Source: Xanthobacter dioxanivorans (GTDB lineage: Bacteria; Pseudomonadota; Alphaproteobacteria; Rhizobiales; Xanthobacteraceae). Taken from it: DNA of 64,000 bases. Location of the stretch: assembly GCF_016807805.1 (NCBI RefSeq), contig NZ_CP063362.1, positions 1,178,001 through 1,242,000 of the forward strand. The letters are read 5' to 3'. The number at the start of each line of letters is the position of its first letter. Within the stretch, counting starts at the first letter, position 1. This document shows, piece after piece, positions 26,464-35,690 of this stretch. A program made the translations under genes and the position numbers. The notes under the pieces are model-generated. The model was not told the DNA's origin and did no database searches. It was given only the letters and a program-made list of their open reading frames with translations.

Positions 26464-27187
26464 GGTGGACACCGCAGGCCTGGTCCGCCACGCGCCGCGC
26501 GATCTGCGCCGCGACGGGGCGACCGCCGCGCGCGGCGCCGAGCGTGTCCCGGACATCGTGGGCGGGCATAGCGGCCAGCGTTGCTTCGAACTGGTCCGCT
26601 AGAGGCTTGGCAGGATCCCACACCTCCGACACCGCCCCCACCGCCGTCATGGATGCAAGACCCGGTGCGAAGACCGGCGTCGTCTTGGAGAGTTCCTCCA
26701 GCTTCGCCTGCGGCAGCTTGGTCACCCGCGCCATCGAAGGCAGGTCCATCACCGCCGGCTCGGCGCCGGGCAGGCCGATAAGGATGTCCGTGGCGCCGGC
26801 CGTGGCGAGGAAGGCCCCGGCGGCGGCCTTGCCATAGTTCAGCCCGACGGTGGGATGGCCGCTCCGGCTCGCCAGGAGCAAGCATTTCGCCAGATGAGCC
26901 AGATATTCATTGAGGCCGAGCATCTCGTCGTGGCGGGACATGAGCTGTCCCTGGGTGTCGACGACCACCAGGATCGGCGCCGTGCCGCCCGCAGCAATGA
27001 TGTCGAGCACGCGATCCGCCAGCGGCAGGATGCCGGTGATGCCGAGCGCTTCGCCGTCGGTGATGCCGATCACCTCAACCGTGCCGCCATCGGCGCGCTT
27101 GCCGGTGCCGAGGAACAGATGATCGGCATGGCGAGCGATGACATGGCCCGCAGGAAAAAGGCTGTCCAGGATCTCATCGAGCGTCAT
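26456..27187 (-). CDS. mdcE: Malonate decarboxylase subunit gamma
   Basis: MdcE (243 aa), with MdcD, forms the decarboxylase that converts malonyl-S-carrier to acetyl-S-carrier and CO2. It belongs to the crotonase-like carboxyltransferase fold. Typical parts: GTGKRADGGTVEVIGITDGEALG, VDTQGQLMSRHDEMLGLNEYLAHLAKCLLLA and GKAAAGAFLATAGATD. I start at the ATG at 27187 (MTLDEILDSLFPAGH), which has AAGGA seven bases upstream and overlaps mdcD by 14 bases. Confidence 0.93.
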   Translation of the reverse strand: MTLDEILDSLFPAGHVIARHADHLFLGTGKRADGGTVEVIGITDGEALGITGILPLADRVLDIIAAGGTAPILVVVDTQGQLMSRHDEMLGLNEYLAHLAKCLLLASRSGHPTVGLNYGKAAAGAFLATAGATDILIGLPGAEPAVMDLPSMARVTKLPQAKLEELSKTTPVFAPGLASMTAVGAVSEVWDPAKPLADQFEATLAAMPAHDVRDTLGAARGGRPVAAQIARRVADQACGVHHA

Positions 27188-28103
27188 GATCTGTTCCTTC
27201 CACGCCCGCGACCACCGCCCGGAAGGCGTTGTCGTCCATATTGCCGATAGCCTGCGGATCGGGGACGCCGAGGGTGGCCCACATCTCCGTCGACGCGTTG
27301 CACGCCCCAAGCCGCTCGGCCCGCACGGCGAGCCGCGCCTGCTCCGCCTTGAGCGTCGCGAGATCGAAGGTCGGGGCCCGATCCATGAGGGCAAGGGCAG
27401 CTCCCCGGAAGCCGGCGATGCTGTCATCGACATAGGCATCTGCGCCGCCGATGAGGCGCCGGGTGCGCCCGCCGGTCACGCTCCAGACCAGGGCCTTGTC
27501 CTGCGAGTCGAATTCCTCGACGCCTTTGTTGGTCTCGATCACCTCTGGGCCCGTGACACCTGTGCGCCCCTGCTCGGAGATGGCGATGGCCGAGCAGGTG
27601 GCGGCGGTGAGCCCGGCGCCACCGAAGGCGCCCGCCCGCCCGCCCACCAGCGCGATCACAGCGACCCCGGCGGCCCGTGCCTCCACGATGGCGCGCATCA
27701 CCTCGGCGACGGCGAGCTCGCCCGCATTGGCCTCCTGAAGCCTCACCCCACCGCTGTCCAGCAGCAGGAGCACCGTACGCGGCAGCTTCGCATCGTCGCG
27801 CGCCGCGCGCAGCAGGCCGACGAGCTTGGCGCCGCTGACCTCGGCGAAGGTGCCCCCCATGAACTGGCCTTCCTGCCCGGCCACCAGCACGTCGCGCCCT
27901 TCAAGCCGCCCGCGCCCGACGATCATGCCGTCGTCGAAGGCCGCCGGCAGGTCGAACAAGGCAAGGTGCGGGCTCTGTACCCGTTCGGTCGGCGGCAGGA
28001 ATTCGGTGAAGCTGCCCTGATCGAGCAGCCGCGTAAGGCGCTCGCGGGCGGTTGAGAGGAACCAGCTCACGGAGCCGGCTTCGATGTGGCGCATGTCAGT
28101 CAT
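27174..28103 (-). CDS. mdcD: Malonate decarboxylase subunit beta
   Basis: MdcD (309 aa), the other half of the biotin-independent malonyl-carrier decarboxylase. It has the acyl-CoA carboxyltransferase fold: SFTEFLPP near the start, GRDVLVAGQEGQFMGGTFAEVSGAK, LLLLDSGGVRLQEANAGELA, GGRAGAFGGAGL and GVTGPEVIETNKGVEEFDSQD. The start at 28103 overlaps the mdcC stop by eight bases. Confidence 0.94.
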   Translation of the reverse strand: MTDMRHIEAGSVSWFLSTARERLTRLLDQGSFTEFLPPTERVQSPHLALFDLPAAFDDGMIVGRGRLEGRDVLVAGQEGQFMGGTFAEVSGAKLVGLLRAARDDAKLPRTVLLLLDSGGVRLQEANAGELAVAEVMRAIVEARAAGVAVIALVGGRAGAFGGAGLTAATCSAIAISEQGRTGVTGPEVIETNKGVEEFDSQDKALVWSVTGGRTRRLIGGADAYVDDSIAGFRGAALALMDRAPTFDLATLKAEQARLAVRAERLGACNASTEMWATLGVPDPQAIGNMDDNAFRAVVAGVEGTDHDAR

Positions 28104-28413
28104 TGCCGACCTCCATGGTCCGCGCGCCCTGCAACAGCCGGAGCATCACCGTGTCGGGCCGGGCGCCGCCGTCATTAATCGAGATGCGCAGGCCGCCGGG
28201 CGAGGCGCGCTCGACGAAGTCGGCGATGACCGCCTCCCACACCTCGTCATAGCCACGCACCGGGGTGACGATCTCCACCGTGCATTCGGTCGCCTGGAGC
28301 ATGCGCTCCAGCAGCACTTCGAGATTGCCGGAGCCGACGACGCCGACGAGGGCGCTACGGATCATGCCGGCGGCGGGGCCACGTGTCGTGTGGCGGAATC
28401 TGAGGGTTTCCAT
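28096..28413 (-). CDS. mdcC: Malonate decarboxylase acyl carrier protein (delta)
   Basis: MdcC (105 aa) is the acyl carrier. Its conserved Ser in VGVVGSGNLEVLLE (about residue 28) receives the phosphoribosyl-dephospho-CoA arm from MdcG. The start at 28413 (METLRFRHTTRG) was chosen over an upstream ATG because it matches the family N-terminus. It lies 11 bases after mdcA. Confidence 0.93.
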   Translation of the reverse strand: METLRFRHTTRGPAAGMIRSALVGVVGSGNLEVLLERMLQATECTVEIVTPVRGYDEVWEAVIADFVERASPGGLRISINDGGARPDTVMLRLLQGARTMEVGND

Positions 28414-28424
28414 GGGCCGGCTCC

Positions 28425-30095
28425 TCACCAGTTGCGGAATTTGTGGGGCGGGTCGTAGAGATCGCCCGACCAATGCATCAGCTCCTTGATGGAGCGCGCG
28501 GCAAGCAGGCTCTTATTGGCATTCAACGGGTCGATGCCGAGATCCTCGGGCCGCTGGATCACCTTGCGCGCGCGCAATTCCTCGACCGTCTTGCGGTCCC
28601 GCGCACGCCCGACATCGGTATAGCCCGCCACGCCCCGGATCGCTTGCTCGCGCTCATAAGGCGTGCGGCACAGAAGGAGGTTGGCCATGCCCTCCTCGGT
28701 GATGATGTGGGAGACGTCGTCGCCATAGATCATCACCGGCGGCAAGGCGAGATCGAGGGATTTCGCCAGCTCGATGCTGTCCAGGCTCTCGACGAAGGTC
28801 GGCGCCATCTTATCGCCGAAGGTCTCGACGATCTGCACGACGAGTTTTCGCCCGCGCGGCAGCGCCCGCGCGTCGCCCGCCGCCTCGCGCCCGGCCTTGA
28901 GCCAGGCGTCGCTGGCATGCCGCCGCCCGCGCGGGTCCGAGCCCATGTTCGGAGCACCGCCGAAGCCGGCGATGCGGTCGCGGGTGAAGGTGGAGGAATT
29001 GCCCTGCAGGTCGATCTGCAGCGTCGAGCCGATGAACAGATCGGTCGCGTAGAGGCCGGCCGACTGGCAATACATGCGGTTCGAGGCCATGGAGCCATCG
29101 CGGCCGGCGAAGAAGATGTCCGGCCGCGCGCGCATGTAGTCGTCCATGCCGACTTCGGAGCCGAAGCTGTGCACCTGCTCGACCCAGCCGGTCTCGATGG
29201 CCGGGATCAGGGTCGGATGCGGGTTCAGGGCGAAATGCGTGGCGATCTTGCCCTTCAGCCCCAGCCTCTCGGCATAGGTGGGCAGGATCAGTTCGATCGC
29301 CGCCGTGTTGAAGCCGATGCCGTGGTTCAGGCGCTTCACGCCGTAGGGTGCGTAGATGCCCTTGATCGCCAGCATGGCGCTGAGGATCTGCGTTTCGGTG
29401 ATCTGCGCCGGATCGCGTGTGAACAGCGGCTCCACATAGAAATGCGACGGCGCGAGCACGACGAAGTCCACCCGGTCGCCCGGCACGTCGACACGCGGCA
29501 CCGTGTCCACCAGTTCGTTCACCTGGGCGATGACGATACCCTGCTTGAAGGCGGTCGCCTCGATGACCACGGGCGAATCTTCGGTGTTCGGCCCCATATA
29601 GAGGTTGCCGTCGCGATCCGCTGCGCGCGCCACGGTGAGCGCGACATGGGGGGTGAGATCGACGAAATAGCGCGAGAACAGCTCGATATAGGTATGGACC
29701 GCCCCGAGCTCGATCTTGCCGGCCTTGAGCGCCCTCGCAATCGCCGCGCCCTGCGGGCCGGAATAGGAGAAGTCCAGCTTTCGCGCGATGCCGGCCTCGA
29801 ACAGATCGAGATGCTCGGAGAGAACCACGCCGGACTGCACCACATGGAGATCCTTCACCACGGAGGGATCAACCGCGGCCAGCCGGGCGGCGAGGAAGTC
29901 CGCCTGCTTCTGGTTGTCACCTTCCAGGCAGACCCGGTCTCCGGGGCGCACCACCGCCTCCAGGAGCTTCGTCGCATCCTCGGGGGAGGCCAGCTTCCCC
30001 CTGGCATAGGGGCTGGCCGCCGACAGGCGCTGGTCGCGCGATTGGCGGGCCGTATCCCATGCGCGTTGCGATGGACTGTTCGATATGGCAGTCAT
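28425..30095 (-). CDS. mdcA: Malonate decarboxylase subunit alpha (CoA transferase)
   Basis: MdcA (556 aa) exchanges acetyl-carrier with malonate, giving malonyl-carrier and acetate; it is the acyl-carrier transferase of the cycle. Typical features include GDRVCLEGDNQKQADFLA near the N-terminus, DLHVVQSGVVLSEHLDLFE, VHTYIELFSRYFVDLTPHVA and FIGSTLQIDLQGNSSTFT. I start at the ATG at 30095 (MTAISNSPSQRAWDTARQ); an ATG four codons upstream is possible. The frame is open further upstream but overlaps the hydrolase gene. A long open frame on the opposite strand here is a shadow. Confidence 0.93.
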   Translation of the reverse strand: MTAISNSPSQRAWDTARQSRDQRLSAASPYARGKLASPEDATKLLEAVVRPGDRVCLEGDNQKQADFLAARLAAVDPSVVKDLHVVQSGVVLSEHLDLFEAGIARKLDFSYSGPQGAAIARALKAGKIELGAVHTYIELFSRYFVDLTPHVALTVARAADRDGNLYMGPNTEDSPVVIEATAFKQGIVIAQVNELVDTVPRVDVPGDRVDFVVLAPSHFYVEPLFTRDPAQITETQILSAMLAIKGIYAPYGVKRLNHGIGFNTAAIELILPTYAERLGLKGKIATHFALNPHPTLIPAIETGWVEQVHSFGSEVGMDDYMRARPDIFFAGRDGSMASNRMYCQSAGLYATDLFIGSTLQIDLQGNSSTFTRDRIAGFGGAPNMGSDPRGRRHASDAWLKAGREAAGDARALPRGRKLVVQIVETFGDKMAPTFVESLDSIELAKSLDLALPPVMIYGDDVSHIITEEGMANLLLCRTPYEREQAIRGVAGYTDVGRARDRKTVEELRARKVIQRPEDLGIDPLNANKSLLAARSIKELMHWSGDLYDPPHKFRNW

Positions 30096-30156
30096 GGCGA
30101 GCCTCATGCACCAGGAAGAATGCCGCTGCGCCGAGCGGCGCAACGGCGGGGGTTGC

Positions 30157-30942
30157 CTAATTGCCCGGCTCAGCCACCTTGCGCGCGGCCTCTTCGATGA
30201 CGGAAGCGACCTGCGTGGGATGGGATTCATAAACCGAATGACTGGCGCCCTCGATGACAATGAAGGGCGCCTTGGCACGCTGGTAGTAGAAGCGTTCCAG
30301 GTCGGGATTGATGATCTGGTCATTTCCGGCCACGATGCCCCAACTGGGCTTGGCCTTCCACGCTGCGGCGGTGAGCGGCGTGCTGAACACCTCGGCCTTG
30401 GCAAGCACCTGTGAGCGGGATTCGAATTCCGCCTGCTCCCTCGGCAGGTCAGGCGCGAACAGCTTCGGGAACAGCTCGGGGTTCAGATAGGTGTAGCCGT
30501 CCGGCGTTTTCTCGATGGCGCCCGGCGTCTTCGCCAGCACGCTCGGCATCTTCTTGCCGAGCTCGCCCTCATCCTCGCCCACATCGGGAGCATGGGCGGC
30601 GATGTAGACGAGGCCAGCCACCTTGGGGTGCACCCCCGCCTCCGTGATAATGGAGCCACCATAGGAATGGCCGACCAAGATGGTGGGGCCATCCTGCATG
30701 TCGAGCACGCGCTTGGCGGCGGCAACGTCGTCCTGGAACGACGTCTCGGGCTCCTGGACCATGGAGACGCGGAAGCCCTTCTTCTTCAGGATGTCATAAA
30801 CCGGCTTCCAGCCGGAGGCGTCGACCCAGGCGCCGTGCACCAGGACGATGTTCTTGATGGGTTCCGCCGAAGCCGTGGCCGGAGCGGCCAAAGCGAGCAG
30901 CGATGCGAGCATCAAGGCGGGGCGGATACGATGGAGCGGCAT
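30157..30942 (-). CDS. Exported alpha/beta hydrolase
   Basis: A 261-residue alpha/beta hydrolase with a signal peptide (residues 1-27, cleaved near ASAEP), so probably periplasmic. Catalytic triad elements: nucleophile Ser in GHSYGGSI (about residue 105), an acidic residue on a following strand (VAGNDQIINPD) and the His in IEGASHSVYESHP. An oxyanion-type HGAW motif follows the first strand. It resembles the EstC/salicylate-esterase-like group, so ester or amide cleavage is expected. It lies 61 bases upstream of mdcA on the same strand and may be the first gene of that operon; a malonate-ester substrate is an attractive guess, unproven. Confidence 0.87.
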   Translation of the reverse strand: MPLHRIRPALMLASLLALAAPATASAEPIKNIVLVHGAWVDASGWKPVYDILKKKGFRVSMVQEPETSFQDDVAAAKRVLDMQDGPTILVGHSYGGSIITEAGVHPKVAGLVYIAAHAPDVGEDEGELGKKMPSVLAKTPGAIEKTPDGYTYLNPELFPKLFAPDLPREQAEFESRSQVLAKAEVFSTPLTAAAWKAKPSWGIVAGNDQIINPDLERFYYQRAKAPFIVIEGASHSVYESHPTQVASVIEEAARKVAEPGN

Positions 30943-31293
30943 TGTATTACCTCGTCGGTTGCAGGGCGACTGGGCCCCAATGGCGACGAGAAAATTCTCA
31001 AAAATGGACTCGAAGCGCGAGTAAAGATGCGTAAATTTGTGAAAATACCGCAATGATGCTGCCATAAACTGCGATCATCTGATTGTTTTAAATCTTTATA
31101 TATTTATATAATCCGTCAATACAAATGTATATATATAAGATTTTGAAGCACCCGCCCTTTGAGAGAGGGAGGCTGCCTATGGTGGCGAACCTGCCAGGGC
31201 GGTCCCTTGAATTTTCATTGATTTACATGACAAGCGGCCGATCCGGCCCATCCTGCCTTTGTGATTCCAGAACACGGGCAAGGTTACCCTCAT
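30943..31293. promoter_or_regulatory. AT-rich divergent promoter region of the mdc locus
   Basis: This 351-base region separates the hydrolase-mdc operon from mdcF and is unusually AT-rich around 31065-31140. It contains a 12-bp palindrome ATACA-AA-TGTAT at 31119-31130 and several TATATA runs. No protein gene is convincing. It must carry the promoters of both directions, and the palindrome is a candidate operator. No mdcR-type regulator is adjacent. Confidence 0.5.
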
Positions 31294-32241
31294 ATGACCC
31301 ATGCAATCCTGATGGCGCTCGCGCCGCTTTTCTTCGTGATGGCGCTCGGCTATGCTGCCGGGAAAGCTCGAAAGATCGATAACCACCATGTCGGCGGCCT
31401 GAATTCCCTGACCATGGAGTTCGCGCTGCCAGCGTCCCTATTCGTCGCCATGGCTTCGGCGCCGCGCAGCGAGATCTTCGCCGAAGTTCCTCTATTTCTT
31501 CTGCTCAGCACCGTCATGCTCGCCATATATGTGGGGTGGTATGCCTGCGCGCGGCGGTTCCTGGCGGCTGATCCCGCCGATGCCGCGCTTCAGGCCCTGA
31601 CGGTCGCCTTCCCCAATCTCGCGGGCGTGGGCCTTCCCATCGCCGCCGCAGTTCTCGGGCCCACGGGGCAGATCCAGGTGGCCGTCGCCATCGCCGCCGG
31701 CTCCATCATGGTCAGCCCCATTACGCTCGTCATCGTAGAGCTTTATGCCCGGAGAGACACGAAATCCGGGGGCGGGGGCACGCCCATCGCGAGCGCACTG
31801 AGGCGCGCCATGACGAAGCCGGTGGTGGTCGCCCCCATGGCCGGCATCGCGCTGTCGCTGGCCGGCATCGAGCTTCATTCCGTCGTCTCTGCAAGCCTCT
31901 CGCTCATCGGACAGGCGGCCGCAGGCGTCGCTCTCTTCCTGACGGGCCTGGTGCTTTCAGCCCAGTCGTTCCGGCCATACTGGAAGGTGATCGCCGCTAC
32001 CCTTGTGGCCGACATCATGCGCCCGCTGCTGGCCGGCGCCGCGGTCATCGGGCTCTCCGTGCCGCTGGACACAGCGCGGGTGGCCATTCTCCTCGCCGCC
32101 ATTCCCTCCGGCTTCTTCGGCATTCTCTTCGCGGTCAGCTACGGGCAGGATTCGACAACCGCTGGCTCCATCGTGATCGCAAGCACACTCTTCAGTGCCG
32201 TGACGATGGCGATGATAATCGCGCTGCTGTTTCCCGCGTAG
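31294..32241 (+). CDS. mdcF: AEC family malonate transporter
   Basis: A 315-residue auxin-efflux-carrier family permease with ten predicted helices (APLFFVMALGYAAGK near the start, a central loop around ELYARRDTKSGGGG, GFFGILFAVSYGQDSTTAGS). In many bacteria the malonate decarboxylase operon carries such a carrier (MdcF) to import malonate. The gene is divergent from the mdc operon, 351 bases from the hydrolase start, which supports the assignment. Start at the ATG at 31294; a GTG upstream in frame is less likely. Confidence 0.87.
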   Translation: MTHAILMALAPLFFVMALGYAAGKARKIDNHHVGGLNSLTMEFALPASLFVAMASAPRSEIFAEVPLFLLLSTVMLAIYVGWYACARRFLAADPADAALQALTVAFPNLAGVGLPIAAAVLGPTGQIQVAVAIAAGSIMVSPITLVIVELYARRDTKSGGGGTPIASALRRAMTKPVVVAPMAGIALSLAGIELHSVVSASLSLIGQAAAGVALFLTGLVLSAQSFRPYWKVIAATLVADIMRPLLAGAAVIGLSVPLDTARVAILLAAIPSGFFGILFAVSYGQDSTTAGSIVIASTLFSAVTMAMIIALLFPA

Positions 32242-32398
32242 ACGCAGATTTAAGCAACGCACCGGTTCGGACTTCAAGAGCATCAAGGAAAAACAAAATG
32301 AAGATGGTTGTCCCAGGCCTGCGGCATCCCACCCAAATTTCTTGCCGGGATTGCCGCTGAGCCGACCAGGAGGCACGAGAGGAGAGCCCTGCGGCGCC

Positions 32399-33253
32399 CT
32401 ACTGCACGGCGGACGGAAATGGAAGCTCGTCGCGGCTCACGATCGGGTTTCGCAGGGTACCGATACCCTCAACCTCAACCTCCACGACATCACCTGGCTT
32501 AAGAAAGACCGGAGGATTTCTACCGATTCCCACGCCGCCTGGCGTGCCCGTTGCTATGACGTCACCCGGCAGGAGCGTAACGGTGTCGGTAATGTAGCTG
32601 ATGATCCGGTCGATGCGATGGATAAAATCCTTTGTGTTCGCATCCTGCATGACCTGACCATTCACGCGCGCGGTCACGCGAAGGTTGTTGACGTCCGCAA
32701 TTTCATCCTTCGTCACCACGACCGGCCCGATGGGCCCGCTCAGGTCGGCGTTCTTTCCCAGAGTAAATTGCCGTGTCTCCATTTGCTTGGTGCGAGCACT
32801 CAAGTCATTGAAGACCGTGTACCCGAGGACGCAGTCCATCGCGTTCTGCTCGGTGGCCGCCCAGCACCGGCGGCCCACGATGACCGCGAGCTCCACTTCC
32901 CAATCGAGGCCTGGCTCATTCGGCGGAACGGGAACGCCGGTGCCGTCGACGACAAGCGTACTCTGCCAGCGGCCGAAGATCATCGGCACCTTCGGCTGGT
33001 CGATCCCGGCCACCTCCTTGGCCTCGATCGCGTGATCTCTGTAATTGATACCGACGCAAAACACACGAGAGGTGAGCGGAACCGGGGGTGCCAGTTCAAC
33101 GGTTGAAATATCGAATACGGCACCATCGGATTTTGAAATCATTTCCGATGGCGATGCATAAAATTCATCTACGGAACAGATCTCTATAACCTTGCTTCCC
33201 TCGCGGCGCCCGATAAAACGCTCACCATTCTTGAGGTAACCGACGTAGCGCAT
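32399..33253 (-). CDS. Fumarylacetoacetate hydrolase family protein
   Basis: A 284-residue FAH-fold enzyme, which typically hydrolyses or isomerises beta-dicarbonyl or dienedioate compounds from aromatic catabolism. The signature is complete: VFCVGINYRDHAIEAKE, DWEVELAVIVGRR with the metal-binding Glu-x-Glu, and GYTVFNDLSARTKQM. LPGDVIATGTPGGVG is the usual GT-P-GGVG loop. It is divergent from a GntR/FCD regulator, which probably controls it. Substrate unknown. Confidence 0.9.
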   Translation of the reverse strand: MRYVGYLKNGERFIGRREGSKVIEICSVDEFYASPSEMISKSDGAVFDISTVELAPPVPLTSRVFCVGINYRDHAIEAKEVAGIDQPKVPMIFGRWQSTLVVDGTGVPVPPNEPGLDWEVELAVIVGRRCWAATEQNAMDCVLGYTVFNDLSARTKQMETRQFTLGKNADLSGPIGPVVVTKDEIADVNNLRVTARVNGQVMQDANTKDFIHRIDRIISYITDTVTLLPGDVIATGTPGGVGIGRNPPVFLKPGDVVEVEVEGIGTLRNPIVSRDELPFPSAVQ

Positions 33254-33547
33254 GATCGCGTTCTTTCATTAGATGAACAGGAACTTCAAATTCGAACCCG
33301 ACGCTCGATCGGGGAGAGCTCCGCACGCACTGCTCTTCGCCAAGGCTCAAAGCGTCGCCTCGAAGGCTCGGGCATTCCACCCCCAACCTAGGCCGGCGAT
33401 GCGCCGAGCGTCAAGATATTATATACGATTTATCATTTTCAATATTATGTTGACAATTGAACTCCAGCGCCGTCTCTGCGAACATGCCCAAGGGCGGTTG
33501 CGCTCCGGCCGCGGCAAATCTGGTCGACCGTTCAAAAAGGGCTCGAA
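33254..33547. promoter_or_regulatory. AT-rich divergent promoter between the FAH and GntR genes
   Basis: An AT-rich island (33415-33460) with ATATTAT repeated twice lies in this spacer, and TTGACA at 33450-33455 could be a -35 box for the GntR gene. No gene is visible. The repeats are candidate binding sites for the FCD regulator. A similar ATAATA-N12-TATTAT inverted repeat lies right behind the regulator gene at 34261-34284. Confidence 0.4.
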
Positions 33548-34264
33548 ATGTCCCCGCCTGCCGAACTGCCCCCCTCATCCGGCCGGCGCACGATGGCTTC
33601 GCTTCTCGCCGACCGTCTTCGCCAAGACGTCCTGACCGGGAGCCTGAAGCCCGGCGCACGCCTTTCCGTCAGGGAGTTGGCCGAGCGATATGACGCCGGA
33701 ACAATTCCCTTGAGGGAGGCTTTGTCGCGCCTGTCCACCAGCGGGTTTGTCACGGCCGAAGATCAAAGAGGCTTTCGGGTTGCCGAGGTTTCCGCGGAGG
33801 AGGTTCTGGACATCCACAAGCAGCGCACCGAGCTCGAAGGCATCGCGCTTCGCGAATCCATCCGGGCCGGCTCGGTCCAATGGGAGGCCGAGCTGATCGC
33901 CGCCCATCACAGAATGGCGAGCATTCAGGGCCACCTCCTCGCCAGCGACCCGGAGTGGGAACACGAGCACATCCAATTTCACCTGCAATTGGTCAGCGGA
34001 TGCGGGTCGCCCTGGCTGCTGCGCTTTATCCGAATGCTGATCGAGCACAGCCTGAGATATCGGCAGCTCGGCAGCCGCGCACTCGCGCAGGCGACGCGCA
34101 AGCGAGACGTCGCGGGTGAGCACAAGGCGATTTTGGACGCCACCTTGGCCCGGGACGCAGACCTGGCCTGCGCGCTCTTGAAGGCCCATTACCGGGAGAC
34201 TTCCAGAATTGTCGTTGAAGCCATCTCCGCCGGTGCAGGCGAGAAGGCAAACACGCCACAATAA
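33548..34264 (+). CDS. GntR family regulator, FCD subfamily
   Basis: A 238-residue transcription factor. Residues about 12-75 form the GntR winged helix (LADRLRQDVLTGSLKPGARLS, VRELAERYDAGTIPLREALS, GFVTAEDQRGFRVAEVS), followed by an all-helical FCD ligand domain with its metal/acid site residues (HIQFHLQLVSGC and EHKAILDATLARDADLACALLKAH). FCD regulators usually sense organic acids and repress neighbouring catabolic genes. It is divergent from the FAH-family gene and close to the malonate carrier, so either could be its target. Confidence 0.92.
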   Translation: MSPPAELPPSSGRRTMASLLADRLRQDVLTGSLKPGARLSVRELAERYDAGTIPLREALSRLSTSGFVTAEDQRGFRVAEVSAEEVLDIHKQRTELEGIALRESIRAGSVQWEAELIAAHHRMASIQGHLLASDPEWEHEHIQFHLQLVSGCGSPWLLRFIRMLIEHSLRYRQLGSRALAQATRKRDVAGEHKAILDATLARDADLACALLKAHYRETSRIVVEAISAGAGEKANTPQ

Positions 34265-34581
34265 TATATGATTCTTAGTATTATATCCTATTTCCAGGCC
34301 TTCCTCTCCGGAGCTGGGCCAAGCAGCAACGATCCCTCGACCAGACCCGCGGCCGCTCAGCAATCGCCCCCGACGCGCGTCAAGCGCATCGCGCTCCGAT
34401 GCGAAAGGCCGAACGCAGCTTCGCCGCCATCTTCCCCCTCGGCGCGAGCTTCATCCTCATCCCATCCGTCCACATCGCCTGTCGCGTTTTCGAGCGACGT
34501 GGCGACCGCTTCGCGTGAAGAAACGCGATTGCGCGAAGACATAAGGGTGTTTCCCCGATGCCGTGAAACGGGTAAAAGCCC
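34265..34581. other. Intergenic stretch between convergent regulators
   Basis: 317 bases without a recognisable gene. It begins with an AT-rich inverted repeat (34261-34266 with 34279-34284) right after the GntR stop, then becomes ordinary. The two flanking regulator genes converge, so this is a terminator region, though I see no classical stem plus T run. Confidence 0.35.
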
Positions 34582-35469
34582 TTATGTGAGGAACTGAGCC
34601 GCCCGCTCCTTCGCCGCATTCTTTAAAAAGCGCCATACAACCGGGACACGCGCTATCCGCTTGAGCTCGGCCGGCATGAACATCCAATACGTTCTCTTGA
34701 AGACGACTGTCTTACCAAGCACCGGAAGCAGATCGTCTCTTCCATTGGCCAGATAACTTGGTAAAATTCCAATACCCGCGCCACCTGCAATAGCGGCGAG
34801 CTGTGCGAATATGCTCGTACTTCTAAGTGTACTGCAGCTGCTTTGAACCAGATCGAGGATCGCAGGGAGACCCTTCGCGGGCCCGCTCTCTTCAATGTAG
34901 CTCACGAAGCGATTGTGCTGGAGATCCTCGAGGGAGGCTATCGGCGGTCTTTCGGCGAGGTATGACGGCGAAGCGTAGAGGCGCAAGGTGTAGTCCACCA
35001 GCTTGGTCAACAGGTAGGGGCCGCGGCCAGGTCGATCGATGGTGATCACGATGTCGGCCTCATTGCGGGCAAGTTGAATGGGGCGCGGCTGCACAATGAG
35101 ATCGATCCGCAAGTTCGGATGCATGCCTTGAAGCTTTCGCAGGTGTGGCGGAAGCACGCGCACGCCGTAGCCTTCCGAGCACCCGATCCGCACGACGCCC
35201 GAAATCTCGTCGGAAGGGTCCGAAAACTCCTCATCTATTCCAAGGAAATGTTCCTCGATGACCTGAGCTTCCGCCAACAAGCTTTGTCCACGTGGTGTCA
35301 GAACATGCCCCGATGACGTGCGGTTGAACAATGGGGAGCCGACCACAAGCTCGAGGCGCTGAATGCGGCGCGACACGGTGGTGTGCTTCACATCCAGCCG
35401 GCGGGCAGCCTCCGTTAGCGTGCGCGAGCGCGCGAGTTCAAGGAAGTACCTGAGATCATCCCACTCCAT
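34582..35469 (-). CDS. LysR family transcriptional regulator
   Basis: A 295-residue LysR regulator. The N-terminal helix-turn-helix is clear (MEWDDLRYFLELARSRTLTE then AARRLDVKHTTVSRRIQRLE), with a following two-lobed effector domain (VVRIGCSEGYGVRVLPPHLR). I start at 35469 because the family normally begins here; an in-frame ATG at 35526 adds 19 Pro-rich residues and lacks a ribosome-binding site. It is divergent from mmsB-mmsA and is the likely activator of that operon, since LysR proteins commonly sit beside their targets. Confidence 0.9.
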   Translation of the reverse strand: MEWDDLRYFLELARSRTLTEAARRLDVKHTTVSRRIQRLELVVGSPLFNRTSSGHVLTPRGQSLLAEAQVIEEHFLGIDEEFSDPSDEISGVVRIGCSEGYGVRVLPPHLRKLQGMHPNLRIDLIVQPRPIQLARNEADIVITIDRPGRGPYLLTKLVDYTLRLYASPSYLAERPPIASLEDLQHNRFVSYIEESGPAKGLPAILDLVQSSCSTLRSTSIFAQLAAIAGGAGIGILPSYLANGRDDLLPVLGKTVVFKRTYWMFMPAELKRIARVPVVWRFLKNAAKERAAQFLT

Positions 35470-35690
35470 CGTCGTCGGCTCCGGTCCAGGAGGGGCCGCG
35501 TTTTTCGACGCGACTACGCTGTGCATTTTTGAACACTAACGTTGCGCTTATGGGAGGTTCAAGCGCCCTGAGGGCATGATACCCATTAAATCCAAGGGCT
35601 CCATTCGAATGCCCGGTAGCGCCCGTCAGCACCGCGAAATGTCAGCCGTGCTGCGGCGAAAAGAGAACGAACGCTCGGGAGAGAAGCGTT

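Noticed and set aside
28443..30200. 585-codon plus-strand frame opposite mdcA
   Set aside because: Antisense shadow of mdcA; composition biased and no ribosome-binding site.
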